Source: JAFAGX01 sp035623335 (lineage in GTDB: Bacteria; Acidobacteriota; Terriglobia; Terriglobales; Acidobacteriaceae). Taken from it: a stretch of 64,000 nucleotides of DNA. The translations under genes and the position numbers were made by a program. Of the stretch, positions 17,436 to 25,686 are shown one piece after another. The notes under the pieces are model-generated. The model made no database searches and was not told the DNA's origin. It was given only the letters and a program-made list of their open reading frames with translations. Within the stretch, counting starts at the first letter, position 1. Every line of letters starts with the position of its first letter. The stretch covers positions 1 through 64,000 of the forward strand of contig DASPTQ010000012.1 in the NCBI GenBank assembly GCA_035623335.1, in the 5' to 3' direction.

Positions 17436-17671
17436 ATCTCTTCTACAAAGATAAGCAGGGGATAAAGGGGCTGCTGCCCCTTTCCCCTGCAACCCCAAAT
17501 CCCCGCCGAAGCTCCTCCGCTTCGCTCCGGACAATTTCCGTTGACGAAGCCGAACACTTTCGGCACAATCAGAACGCCAGCGTCGCTTCGCTCCGACTGC
17601 TGTTCACCTTCGCTCTGGAACGCTGTTCGGGTTCCCTCCGGAATCGGCGTTCACCTTCACCGGAATACCCA

Positions 17672-18368
17672 CTACATTCTTCGATTCGTAGGGTCTGTAC
17701 GACAGCCAGAACCGTGATTCGATGTCATTCCCAAGCCGAGTCTGCTGTGTCCCCTGTGAGTGAATTAGCGAATGGAAATCCTCGTCAGCCACGAGACGCT
17801 TGAGATTGAACAGCCCGGTGTATGTCCAATTCGCACCGAAGAAGACATCTGTGGAACCTGAGCCGGGTTGTAAAGTGGCAGGGAGAAGAATGCCGTCCAT
17901 GCCTTTCAAGTCTGTACGCCCAGTTGGAAGTCTTGGCCCGACAGTGACAGATGCCTGCGTTGTACCCCGCTGGGAATCTCGCCGATAGAAGCGGTACTTC
18001 ACTAGCGCCATCGCATCACCAAGCCCGGTTCCGCCTACAGTCGGTGTAACTCCATCAAAGTGATTCGTTACGACAGGAACGAGAACAGTCAAGTCGAAGT
18101 CCCGGTAGAAGCCCCATGTGAAATTGAAATCGCCCTCGTGTGCGAACGTAGGACGTGCCGTGGCAGGAACGCTGCCCGATGATTCAGGCATCAGACCCCC
18201 TGTGGTGAAGTTGGAACTGTACGAGACGAGTTGACCACCGGGGAACAAAGGGGGTGCCGTTTCGGGCGCAGCACCTTGCCCTCTAGCAGATGGGACACAA
18301 CCCAACAAGGCGAACAATAGCAACACCCATTGCCCGCAGAAGATGCGGAGCGACGTTCTAAGTCTCAC
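17672..18368 (-). pseudogene. Outer-membrane protein gene, 5' part (cut by IS element)
   Basis: I chose GTG 18368 because GGAGG (18377-18381) lies 8 bases upstream and the signal segment follows directly (WVLLLFALLGCVPSARGQ). The mature part (FNFTWGFYRDFDLTVLVPVV, LPTGRTDLKGMDG, GANWTYTGLFNL) resembles small beta-barrel proteins of the transporter or meta-pathway phenol-degradation type. It is interrupted after YESKNV by the IS21 element and resumes at 14874-14615. As third gene of the minus-strand metal operon it may have formed the outer-membrane route for the metal; that role is inferred. Confidence 0.8.
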
Positions 18369-18438
18369 AACGGATTCCTCCAGTGACAGCGATTCCTGAG
18401 CACACGAATGCGTGAGCCCTGAGCCAACTGGAGGCAGA

Positions 18439-18789
18439 CTAGATACGGAGAGGTACGACGGTGGGCGGGCTAAAGATTGGGGGAGCGTGGGATTGATCTT
18501 TGATGAGACGTGCCGATGCTGCAATGCTCAGAGATTGATCGAACGTCTGCACCACACCAACCGCGACATGAACGAAAAAGAGACTCGCAGATATAGGCTG
18601 TCCTACCACATCATGCGCCGACGGCATCGTCTTGCAGCAGTCCTGCCCACGATGATGATGTGCAGGGCAGCGCATCGAGTTGCAGCACTGCATCGCCTGT
18701 TCAGGCGTTGTCATGCCCACGCAGTCGAGTCCGTACCCGGCTAGAGCCACGCTGAGTACGGCAAGAAGAACTCGTCTAGCAGCCCACAT
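18439..18789 (-). CDS. Secreted Cys/His-rich small protein of the metal operon
   Basis: The ATG at 18789 was preferred over 18912 because the latter would overlap the CDF gene and the hydrophobic segment (VLLAVLSVALAGYGLDCV) follows at once. The 116-residue product has MQCCNSMRCPAHHHRGQDCC, a dense set of thiols, His and Met well suited to bind soft metal ions. No known domain is recognisable, but proteins with this CC...CxxHHH...DCC layout seem common beside acidobacterial metal efflux genes. It lies between the CDF protein and the interrupted outer-membrane protein in one minus-strand operon. Confidence 0.6.
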   Translation of the reverse strand: MWAARRVLLAVLSVALAGYGLDCVGMTTPEQAMQCCNSMRCPAHHHRGQDCCKTMPSAHDVVGQPISASLFFVHVAVGVVQTFDQSLSIAASARLIKDQSHAPPIFSPPTVVPLRI

Positions 18790-18847
18790 CAGGAACAGAC
18801 TACCACGGTTTGCCGGAGGTCTGTGCGGCAGCACGTAATTGTTGTGG

Positions 18848-19459
18848 TCAAGCGCATTGGCAGCCTTCGCCGTGCATCGCCTCCCAGCCTTCGCGCACAA
18901 CCAATGGAACAATGAAGAGAGCCGCAGCCGGATCAGCCCACCTTATGTGCCAGACGGTATTCACAACCAGTCCCACTAAGGCGATCAGCGAAAGATATGC
19001 GCACATCGCTGACTGTGCAGCGTCCGCCCTCAATGCGGCACTTGCTGTAGCTCCTGATAGCCGCCGTTTCTCTCTCGTAAGAAGAGGCATACACACGGCT
19101 GCTGCTATCAGGATGGCGATTCCCAAAAGCGTTGGCTTGGGCTGGCTGCATCCCAGCAACGCCACTACGGAAGTGGTAACAACACACGCAGCGAGGACGA
19201 ACAGTAGCAGTCCTGCAATGCGGGCTGCTCTGCGCTCGGCGTCTTGTGTAGCATCGGCGCGGAAGCTCCAAAGCACAACGACCGCCGACGCGAGTTCAAT
19301 GGCGCTGTCTCCTCCGAAGGCAAGTAATGCGGGACTCCGTGCCTGCCATGCAGCGAGGAGTGATACTGCAGCCTCAACGCTCATCCAGATAATCGTGATT
19401 GCCTGAACTCGCTGGATGCGTCTTGAAGCATCAATCGGGATTTGAGGGATCGAGACCAC
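18848..19459 (-). CDS. Cation diffusion facilitator-like transporter (membrane part only)
   Basis: A 203-residue protein starting at GTG 19459, with five to six membrane segments. The CDF signature is visible: LLAFGGDSAIELASAVVVLW early, and a matching ADAAQSAMCAYLSLIALVGL with the paired Asp in helix 5. The usual cytosolic ferredoxin-like domain of about 90 residues is lacking; the protein ends after EGWEAMHGEGCQCA with a CxC tail. It probably moves divalent metal out of the cytosol. It is first in the minus-strand operon and divergent from the MerR gene across an 83-base gap. Confidence 0.78.
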   Translation of the reverse strand: MVSIPQIPIDASRRIQRVQAITIIWMSVEAAVSLLAAWQARSPALLAFGGDSAIELASAVVVLWSFRADATQDAERRAARIAGLLLFVLAACVVTTSVVALLGCSQPKPTLLGIAILIAAAVCMPLLTREKRRLSGATASAALRADAAQSAMCAYLSLIALVGLVVNTVWHIRWADPAAALFIVPLVVREGWEAMHGEGCQCA

Positions 19460-19504
19460 GCTGGAGCAATTATGCCAGTGCAGACTCTCTGGACAGCAAA
19501 GCCC

Positions 19505-19536
19505 TTGACTCTGGACTGCGCTCCAGATTGTATGAT
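19505..19536 (+). promoter_or_regulatory. MerR-type promoter with 20-bp spacer and dyad
   Basis: TTGACT (19505-19510) and TATGAT (19531-19536) are 20 bp apart, the overlong spacing that MerR-type activators correct by DNA distortion. The spacer holds the perfect dyad CTGGA-CTGCGC-TCCAG. The ATG follows six bases after the -10, so the transcript would be almost leaderless. It likely drives the plus operon and may be shared with the divergent one. Confidence 0.85.
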
Positions 19537-19542
19537 TCTGTC

Positions 19543-19992
19543 ATGGCGACGAACCACCAATCCATCAGTACGACCATGCAAATCGGCGAGGTCGCGAGGC
19601 GTACGTCACTGACCGTAGATGCGATCCGCTTCTACGAGAAGCGCAAGCTGCTCCCCAAGGCGGATCGCACCGCAGGTCGGTTCCGTCTGCACACCGAAGG
19701 CACAGTTGAGCGACTGCGCTTCATCCAGCAAATGCAAGGACTCGGCTTCTCCCTGCGCGAAGTCGGGGAACTGATCCGGCTTCGCGAAAGCAAGGTGGAA
19801 GCCTGCGATTCAGTCAGAGATTTGTTGAAAGTAAAGCTGGCTTACGTGCGTGCAAAGATGCGTGAGCTGAGGCGACTGGAGACTGAGCTTGAGGCGGATT
19901 TTCGCAAGTGCAGCGGTGAATTGAACCATCGTCGGCAGCACGCAGCCTGTCCATGCCCCGTGCTGGAAGAGGCTACAGGAGTGCAGCGATGA
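19543..19992 (+). CDS. MerR-type metal-responsive activator (mercury-like cysteine pattern)
   Basis: The start is set at ATG 19543 because the longer frame begins upstream of the -35 element; ATG 19576 (MQIGEVARR) is a reasonable alternative. About 149 residues: winged HTH (IGEVARRTSLTVDAIRFYEK), dimerisation helix, and cysteines at VEACDSV, FRKCSGE and AACPCPVLEE. The first, second and last fit the three-cysteine Hg(II) site of MerR (near 82, 117, 126 in Tn501), although the last gap is longer here. I therefore favour a mercury or similar thiophilic-metal sensor controlling both flanking operons. Confidence 0.82.
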   Translation: MATNHQSISTTMQIGEVARRTSLTVDAIRFYEKRKLLPKADRTAGRFRLHTEGTVERLRFIQQMQGLGFSLREVGELIRLRESKVEACDSVRDLLKVKLAYVRAKMRELRRLETELEADFRKCSGELNHRRQHAACPCPVLEEATGVQR

Positions 19993-20294
19993 TGATCGAG
20001 GTTCTGTACGTCCCCGGCTGCCCGAATTACGAGCCCTCCGTCGAGAGACTGCAAGCGGTCTTGGAGTCCCAATCGCTACAAGCTGAGATTCGTAGCGTGC
20101 CGATAAGCAGCGAGGATCAAGCCAAAGCCCTGCTGTTCCCCGGTTCGCCCACCATCCGCATCGACGGCGAGGATGTCGAACTGCATGAGACGGTTGCTCC
20201 CAGCCTTGCTTGTCGGCTGTATGCAAACGGCAGCGGCATTCCATCAGAAGAGTCGCTGCGAATCGCGATTTCAAAGGTCAAACGGAGAGGGTGA
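19989..20294 (+). CDS. Small thioredoxin-fold protein of the metal operon
   Basis: A 101-residue protein beginning in the MerR stop (ATGA). It has a thioredoxin-like first strand and motif VLYVPGCPNYEPSVERL with one cysteine (Cys-Pro-Asn) and a cis-Pro-like FPGSPTIRIDG. A second Cys occurs near residue 75 (SLACRLYANG). Such single-domain proteins frequently accompany mer-like transport genes and could hand metal or electrons between partners. Cytosolic by the lack of a signal peptide. Family name uncertain. Confidence 0.68.
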   Translation: MMIEVLYVPGCPNYEPSVERLQAVLESQSLQAEIRSVPISSEDQAKALLFPGSPTIRIDGEDVELHETVAPSLACRLYANGSGIPSEESLRIAISKVKRRG

Positions 20295-20302
20295 AGATTC
20301 TC

Positions 20303-20617
20303 ATGCGAGTGGCAGAGCGAGTAACGCCCGTGGCAGCCGTGGTCGCTGCAATATCGACTCTGGCTTGCTGCTTGCCCCTTACCTTTCTGGGTGCGCTGGG
20401 GCTGGCGGGCGCGAGCGTCCGCCTGCAATCGGCGCGTCCTTGGGTGCTCGTAATTGCAGCAGTTCTGCTGTGCATCGGCTTCATTCAGTTGTACGTCCGG
20501 CGCGACCAGTGCCAAAAGCGCAGCCCGTTGAGCATCGCCTTGTTCTGGGTTGCCGCTCTGGTCGTCCTTTTTGTCATCCTTTTCCCACAGGTGATAGCCA
20601 GCCTGATCGCCGGGTGA
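20303..20617 (+). CDS. MerT/MerF-like small membrane metal transporter
   Basis: About 104 residues from ATG 20303 with GGAGAGG 12 bases upstream; a coupled GTG at 20291 is possible. Three membrane segments are evident: VAAVVAAISTLACCLPLTFL, PWVLVIAAVLLCIGFIQLYV and IALFWVAALVVLFVILFPQV. The vicinal cysteine pair in the first helix (ACCLP, followed by a GALGLAGA stretch) is the hallmark of mercuric transporters MerT and MerF, where it receives Hg(II) from MerP. A cysteine in the cytoplasmic-side loop (DQCQKR) could pass it on. Confidence 0.75.
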   Translation: MRVAERVTPVAAVVAAISTLACCLPLTFLGALGLAGASVRLQSARPWVLVIAAVLLCIGFIQLYVRRDQCQKRSPLSIALFWVAALVVLFVILFPQVIASLIAG

Positions 20618-20620
20618 AAC

Positions 20621-21211
20621 ATGCGACCGCGATGGATCAAGTACGCGCTTTGGCTCGTCGGTATCATCGCTACGCTCGTGATTGTCTGGTATCTATGGCT
20701 GGCGAAAGGAACGCCGCCCGGTCAGCCGCCGCTCACGTCGCTAACGGGAAACAACCTCGATCAGTTCAAGCACGACTTCAACAGCGCGGGCGACGAAGCA
20801 CGGCTTGTGTTGCTGTTGTCGCCCACGTGAGCGACCTGCCTGCGGGGGGCGTCCGCAATCGAAAAGTTGTTGGAGCAGACGCATACACTGCCGATCCGCG
20901 TGCTTGTGGTCTGGGAGCCGATGCTGCCGACAGATTGGTCAAGGCCCAGCGGGATGGTTCAATCTCGAATCTCAGACGGCAGAGTCATCCAATACTGGGA
21001 CAGTGACCATCTCATCGCGGCAGATTTGCAGCACCAGCTTTCCTCGGAGCCTAGCTGCTGCAAGCGCGACGGGACACTCTGGGACTTGGCTGCCCTTTAC
21101 GACAAGCAAGCTCAATGGGGCAACTCTCGACCCGTGTTCGCTGATGGTACGGTGGTGGACGCAGCACCCGACCTTGAGAAAAGGCTTGCCGGGTTTTTAG
21201 GCAAAAAGTAA
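20621..21211 (+). CDS. Membrane-anchored thioredoxin-like protein with UxxC motif (candidate selenoprotein)
   Basis: ATG 20621 opens a frame with one N-terminal membrane helix (YALWLVGIIATLVIVWYLWL) and a thioredoxin-like strand LVLLLSPT. Codon 70 is TGA (20828-20830), followed by ATCLRGASAIEKLL, so read-through gives UATC where homologous folds have CxxC. The same frame continues to 21211 (196 residues), with SSEPSCCKRD and a cis-Pro-like SRPVFADG. A hairpin with GG at the loop start lies 16 nt after the UGA. It follows the MerT-like gene by three bases. The in-frame TGA is seen; Sec insertion is inferred and supported by the second case in the neighbouring operon. Confidence 0.76.
20841..20857 (+). 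promoter_or_regulatory. SECIS-like hairpin downstream of UGA codon 70
   Basis: TGCGG at 20841-20845 pairs with CCGCA at 20853-20857 (one further G-U pair closes the loop to GGGCG). The loop begins 16 nt after the UGA, at the lower edge of the bacterial SECIS range, with G at its first positions. It is weaker than the hairpin of the HMA gene. Confidence 0.48.
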
Positions 21212-21219
21212 AGATTGAA

Positions 21220-21707
21220 ATGGATAACTCCTGTGGCTCAAGCGAATGTTCCGCCAGAGACTTGAGGCAAAGGACGGCGTGGCTGTTCTGGTACGTGCCT
21301 ATCCTGCTTGTAATCGTAGGTTCTAATTGGAGTCGCGGAAGAGTCTGGCTTTGGATACCAGCTTTTCTCGCGATGGGCGTAGGCTGCCTAGCAAATGCGG
21401 CACGGTACGGGCGAACTCACTGCTACATCACCGCACCGCTATTCCTTCTGGCGGCTGGCTTCGTGGCATTGTCAGCACTGGGGGTCGTCACGAGTTGTGT
21501 GGCTGCGGAGCTTCCCCGTCTGAGTACGACCGTAGGCAAGCCATGCCGCCATGATGTACCCGAAAGTGGCATCGTTGGCATCTGGCTTCCCTGCGAGGAA
21601 GTGGTTAGCACTCCATCCCGCTCTGTTCCTCATCGTCGTTTTCGGCGCGTGCTGTTTGGCACAGTGTGCCGACAACCTCATCCCCCGAACTCAGGAATCC
21701 AATCCCA
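21220..21707 (+). pseudogene. Cys-rich membrane protein of the metal operon, frameshifted
   Basis: The frame begins MDNSCGSSECSARDLRQRTA and has membrane segments LFWYVPILLVIVG, LWIPAFLAMGVGCLANAARY and APLFLLAAGFVALSALGVV. After about 21490 it becomes polar and loses character, while another frame from about 21590 resumes a fitting hydrophobic end (LALHPALFLIVVFGACCLAQ). A frameshift or small insertion between 21490 and 21600 is the simplest reading. It is the last gene of the plus metal operon and would have been a membrane component with several thiols. The second half fuses in frame with an integrase fragment. Confidence 0.55.
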
Positions 21708-22396
21708 TGCTCTGGGTCAGCGCCAGTGAAGATACGGGCTTCGAGGCGGTAGCACCGGACGCCAAAGAATGTAAGGCTATCCTCGACCAAATCACCGACC
21801 CACTGGTTCGCTGCCTCGTCATCTTGGTGGCCGTCACCGGATTACGAATTGGGGAGTGTCTGGGGCTTACATGGAAAGATGTGGATTGGCTCAGGGAGAA
21901 AATTTACGTCCGCCGTGACTGCGCGGATGGCGAGTTCGGTGAGCCCAAGTCCCAAGCCTCGAAACAGCCCGTGATGATGCACAAACAGTTAGCCACTCTG
22001 CTGATGGAGTGGCGCAAGACCACCCCGTATGCCAAAACCGAGGACTATGTGTTCGCTTCCACGAAGGCGAGGGGCAAACAGCCTCGGCTGGGGAGCGGCA
22101 TCAGCAGTGACTACATTCGTCCGGCAGCTATCAAGGCTGGAGTGATCGACGATTCGTGTCCGAGATTTGGCGCTCACAATCTCAGACATGGGCTTGCGAG
22201 TTGGTTGGCGGATCAGGGCACCAGTGTGGAGGTCATCCAGAAGATGCTTAGGTGGTCCAGTGCCCGCATGTTGCAGAGGTACGTGCACCCCCGAAAGGCT
22301 CGAAAAGCGCAGGGCGAGTTCCTGCGTCAATTCAAGCCCGGACGGGTACAAGCGGGGGTACAAAGAAAGCGGGTTCCGTTACTGGAACCCGCATAG
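21708..22396 (+). pseudogene. Tyrosine integrase, catalytic part only
   Basis: The catalytic domain of a phage or island integrase: TGLRIGECLGLTWKDVDW holds the first Arg, HNLRHGLASWLADQG the His-x-x-Arg, and MLQRYVHP the nucleophile Tyr. The N-terminal SAM-like domain and arm-binding domain (about 150 residues) are missing, and the frame is fused to the tail of the metal membrane gene. It ends five bases before the 3' end of tRNA-Gly, the usual place of an integrase beside its attachment site, so it marks the edge of a decayed island. Confidence 0.8.
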
Positions 22397-22400
22397 AATC

Positions 22401-22475
<75 letters not shown>

Positions 22476-22996
22476 TCAGTCCCTTTATTTTAATGCAGTT
22501 CCATCGTGGCGGCAATTCTTGCTGCACCCACAATGAGCACCCGTTATCAGCTGCTTGCGACACATCAGCAATTCCCAACTCTGCGCTGTACTTCTCCTGC
22601 GCCTCACCTGCTTGCGGGTGGATGTAGTGCTGGTCTGCAGCCGCCGACCAGCGTGGGCGTGGGTTGCTGCCAACTCGTCCCATACAAGGCCGGGAACACA
22701 ATCGAGCCTCATCTTGCGGCCGTATCGCAATGTCAAGCCGCGTTGCCACGTTCAGGTGTTGATTTCAACTATCCAGGTTTGATCGGACATGGATACAGAC
22801 GCCCTGGGCCAGAGCATAGATCGCCTAGGGTATGTGGATCTAACTCACAATGCTGACTCACCTCGCTGTTAGGTAAAAATGTAGAATTAGGCAGATCCGC
22901 CGTTGCGGAGAACTAGTACCCCTTGCTTGCATTGAGATCGGTGACCTTACCAACAACATTCTTTGGCTGGTATGGCAGCGAAGTTGGCGACCTCCG
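22476..22996. other. Non-coding gap between tRNA-Gly and PP2C gene
   Basis: About 520 bases without a recognisable gene; the open frames are short and lack domains. A near-match to a sigma54 element just before the PP2C gene was rejected because its -12 is GG and it would start inside the ATG. Confidence 0.5.
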
Positions 22997-23758
22997 ATGA
23001 GATTCACCGTACAAGCCGCGGGCAAAACTGATGTTGGTTGCGCGCGTGCAAACAACGAGGATAACTTCGCTTATGACCTTGAGCGGCAGATTTTTGTACT
23101 TTGTGATGGAATGGGTGGTGGGGCAGCGGGTGAGGTTGCCAGCAGGATGGCGGTCGACCAGATTCTGGCCTACTTCAGGAGTGATCCTTCGATTGTCGAG
23201 GTTCGAAGCCAAGGCCAAGGCATTCCTGAATCGGCACCCTTGCTATGCGCCGCTATTCAAGTAGCTAATCGATCGATTTATGAGGAGGCGTTAGAAAACC
23301 CTAAGCGTAAGGGGATGGGTACAACGGTTGTAGCCGTGCTACTCGGCGAGGATTCCTTTTCGGTTGCACATTTGGGCGATAGCCGACTTTACCGGGTGCG
23401 TGAGAAAGTCATACAGCAACTCACCGCGGACCATTCCGTAATTATGGAACAGGTGCGTCGCGGACTACTGACCAACGAGGAAGCCGGACATTCGCATATG
23501 CAGAATCTGATCACCCGGGCGCTAGGTGTGTGGGACACCGTCGAGCCAGAGCTGGGAACTCATTCCGCACGTTCCGGAGATCTGCTGCTGCTGTGTAGCG
23601 ATGGATTCAGTCGCTTTGTTCCTGCAGAAAGGACATTAGAGCTTGTTTCGGAATCGAACGATCTACAACAGTGTTGCGAGTCCTTGATTGAAACTGCTAA
23701 ACGGCTGGGAAGCGACGATAACATCACATGTCTTCTGGTGCGGATTGTGACGCCATGA
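22997..23758 (+). CDS. PP2C-family Ser/Thr protein phosphatase
   Basis: A 253-residue single-domain phosphatase with the metal-binding motifs in order: TDVGCARANNEDNF, LCDGMGGGAAGE, GMGTTVVAVLL, VAHLGDSRLYRV, LTADHS, LLLCSDGFSRFV and SDDNITCLLV. No signal peptide or membrane segment, so cytosolic. It removes phosphate from Ser/Thr of proteins and would counter Hanks-type kinases such as that at 40229. The next gene, a cyclase with FHA domains, starts 32 bases later, so the two probably form a unit in which FHA domains read phospho-threonine. Confidence 0.93.
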   Translation: MRFTVQAAGKTDVGCARANNEDNFAYDLERQIFVLCDGMGGGAAGEVASRMAVDQILAYFRSDPSIVEVRSQGQGIPESAPLLCAAIQVANRSIYEEALENPKRKGMGTTVVAVLLGEDSFSVAHLGDSRLYRVREKVIQQLTADHSVIMEQVRRGLLTNEEAGHSHMQNLITRALGVWDTVEPELGTHSARSGDLLLLCSDGFSRFVPAERTLELVSESNDLQQCCESLIETAKRLGSDDNITCLLVRIVTP

Positions 23759-23790
23759 TTGGCGTGAGTTAAGCAAGCAGCGCTAACGCT

Positions 23791-25086
23791 ATGAGCGACG
23801 ACTCAAAAATTTCGACAACGGTGACTCGAATCCTTGAATTATCACGGCAGGATCCAGCTCGCCTTAAAGAGCTCGAAAATTTTCGGCGTTCCATCGCGGT
23901 TTTGTTCACCGACATTCAGGGCTCGACTGCTTACTATGAAAAGTTCGGAGACCTTTCCGGCCTGGCTATGGTCCACCAATGTAACAGTCTACTGGAGCGA
24001 GTTGTTAGCAAGCACGGCGGGCGCGTAGTCAAGAACATTGGTGATGCCATCATGGCAACCTTCGACAATTGCGAGGCGTGCGTGCGGACCGCTGTAGAAA
24101 TGCAGCAGCAACTTAAAGAATCAAATGCCAGCAAGAAGGACGAGGACCACACGCGTGTTCGTATCGGGGCGCATTACGGGCTGGGCATCGTGAAATCTGA
24201 TGATGTATTTGGTGACGTGGTGAATGTAGCCTCGCGAGTACAGAGCCTGGCTTTGCCGGAACAGATTTTAATTTCCGACTCATTCTTTAAACAAGTTGTC
24301 AGCTGTGGGTTCGATACCGCATTCCTCGGCCGCTTTCAGTTAAAAGGGAAGGCCGAGGAACGCGAGATTTATGAAGTGCGTTGGAACCAAAATTTACCGG
24401 CGCGCCCCAACCTCGGTCACACCGTTATAGCCTCTTCCACGGGGGTAATCCAGGAATTCAGGCTGCAACATATGACGCAAGCTGGGAACACAGATGCCGA
24501 ATATACCTTATTCGGAGAAGGCTTGACCATAGGCCGGATCGAGGGAGATCTGAAATTCCCTAACGATTCGAGTATGTCTTCGCCGCATGCTCACATCTAT
24601 GTCCACAATGGCCATCCCATGGTCGAGGACCTCGGCAGCCAGCTCGGCACCTTTGTCCGCTTGAAAGGTGTTTTCACCCTGGAAGATCGCGACATCATTA
24701 TTATCGGTGGTCAACTGTTGCGCTTTGAGAGCAAGCCGGAGATCATAGCAGCGGCAGCAGCAATGGCCGAAACCCTGCCGTCCGTTACCCGTACACTACG
24801 GGAAGATGCGGCCAGGTTTGTGCGCCTCAACAGCGATGGGGACGAGCAAGAAATTTTCCCTGTTAATAAGGAAGAGGTCCGATTCGGTCGAACCGTGGGG
24901 GATTACACATTTCCAAGCGACCGGTTTATGAGCCGCACCCATGCACGCATCTACGTGCGGGGCGAGAACCATTTCGTAGAGGATTTGAGCAGCTTGAATG
25001 GCACATTCGCCAAGGTCCGCGGCAAAAGCCCTATACCTGTCGGGACACCTGTCCGAGTGGGAAAAGAAGTTTTTGTAGTCGTTTGA
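23791..25086 (+). CDS. Class III adenylate/guanylate cyclase with two FHA domains
   Basis: 431 residues. Residues about 25-195 are a class III cyclase domain: FTDIQGST with the first metal Asp, NIGDAIMATF with the second, and GDVVNVASRVQSLA with the transition-state Asn. FHA 1 spans about 235-320 (IGRIEGDL, SSPHAHIYV, GSQLGTFV) and FHA 2 about 345-431 (FGRTVGDY, SRTHARIYV, SLNGTF). FHA 2 has the full Arg/Ser/His/Asn set; FHA 1 has Gln in place of the conserved Asn in GSQLGTF. No signal or membrane segment. Coupled spatially to the PP2C gene, it likely links protein phosphorylation to cyclic nucleotide output. Confidence 0.92.
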   Translation: MSDDSKISTTVTRILELSRQDPARLKELENFRRSIAVLFTDIQGSTAYYEKFGDLSGLAMVHQCNSLLERVVSKHGGRVVKNIGDAIMATFDNCEACVRTAVEMQQQLKESNASKKDEDHTRVRIGAHYGLGIVKSDDVFGDVVNVASRVQSLALPEQILISDSFFKQVVSCGFDTAFLGRFQLKGKAEEREIYEVRWNQNLPARPNLGHTVIASSTGVIQEFRLQHMTQAGNTDAEYTLFGEGLTIGRIEGDLKFPNDSSMSSPHAHIYVHNGHPMVEDLGSQLGTFVRLKGVFTLEDRDIIIIGGQLLRFESKPEIIAAAAAMAETLPSVTRTLREDAARFVRLNSDGDEQEIFPVNKEEVRFGRTVGDYTFPSDRFMSRTHARIYVRGENHFVEDLSSLNGTFAKVRGKSPIPVGTPVRVGKEVFVVV

Positions 25087-25686
25087 TCACGCCAGGCCAA
25101 TCTAAGCCTCAACTCCATAGGCAAGCGCTCAACCGCCAAATTCATGCTATCGAATTGCGAAGATCTGGAGGTGGCCGAACTGTTCAGGAGGGCTGCCCTG
25201 TAACAGAAACCTCCCGTTCCCCTCTACATTGAAGGTGGGGCTTTCCTTCGGCTTCGTCGGTAAGATCTTGAGCTTTCGACAGCGCCGATCCTGATGACAG
25301 CGAGATTCAAAAACGCTCGGCAAACACGATGCTGGACGTTATCGGCCTGGGTGGTATGGGTGTCATAACGGTCAGTGCTACTCCGACCAACACGACTCCT
25401 ATGCTGGATATCCGCAGCAGTGGGTTGTGATTGGTATCGACGACCTCGGTATAAATCGACGCCCGCCAGGGTAATCACTGCCGTATCCAGGGCTTGAAGA
25501 TAAGTGACCGCCGAACCCCGAGAACGCGATAACCTATCGTACTGATGGTGATCAGGGAAGCAGCAAACCAGCTGCCAGACGGAGTCTCTTAGGCAAAGCC
25601 ATTGCACGAAATCTCTCGAGGTGCTTTCTGCGCGCATTCTAGGGCGGCAGCCGTTCAAACCTACTGACCGTGCAGGCGTGAAGTAA
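25087..25686. other. Gap of about 600 bases without a clear gene
   Basis: Lies between the convergent ends of the cyclase-FHA gene and the GH63-like gene. A 160-codon frame on the minus strand has no domain, no ribosome site and overlaps the end of the GH63 gene, so I do not call it. No terminator with a T-run was identified. Confidence 0.45.

Larger units (their letters stand above)
14875..17671 (+). mobile_element. IS21-family insertion sequence, complete
   Basis: A 2797-bp element with istA and istB in the plus direction. The ends are related inverted repeats: the left begins TGGGGAATCCGGGCGAAGGT, the right (reverse complement) TGGGTATTCCGGTGAAGGTG, so the termini are TG...CA. Both ends carry several further copies of an ATTCCGG..GAA.G.GAAC unit (about 22-24 bp spaced), as IS21 elements do. 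It is flanked by the direct repeat CTACAT at 14869-14874 and 17672-17677. Both genes are intact, so the element looks recent and possibly active. Confidence 0.9.

Noticed and set aside
20173..21006. 277-codon plus-strand frame
   Set aside because: Overlaps the MerT-like and UxxC genes in another frame; Arg/Ser-rich without domains. The alternative frame has the membrane helices and thioredoxin motifs.
14490..21211. General UGA recoding (UGA as Trp or Cys throughout)
   Set aside because: UGA serves as a normal stop in neighbours such as the PP2C and cyclase genes, so only local recoding is plausible.
22973..22988. Sigma54-like TGGCAGCGAAGTTGG before the PP2C gene
   Set aside because: The -12 dinucleotide is GG instead of GC and the start would fall at the ATG.
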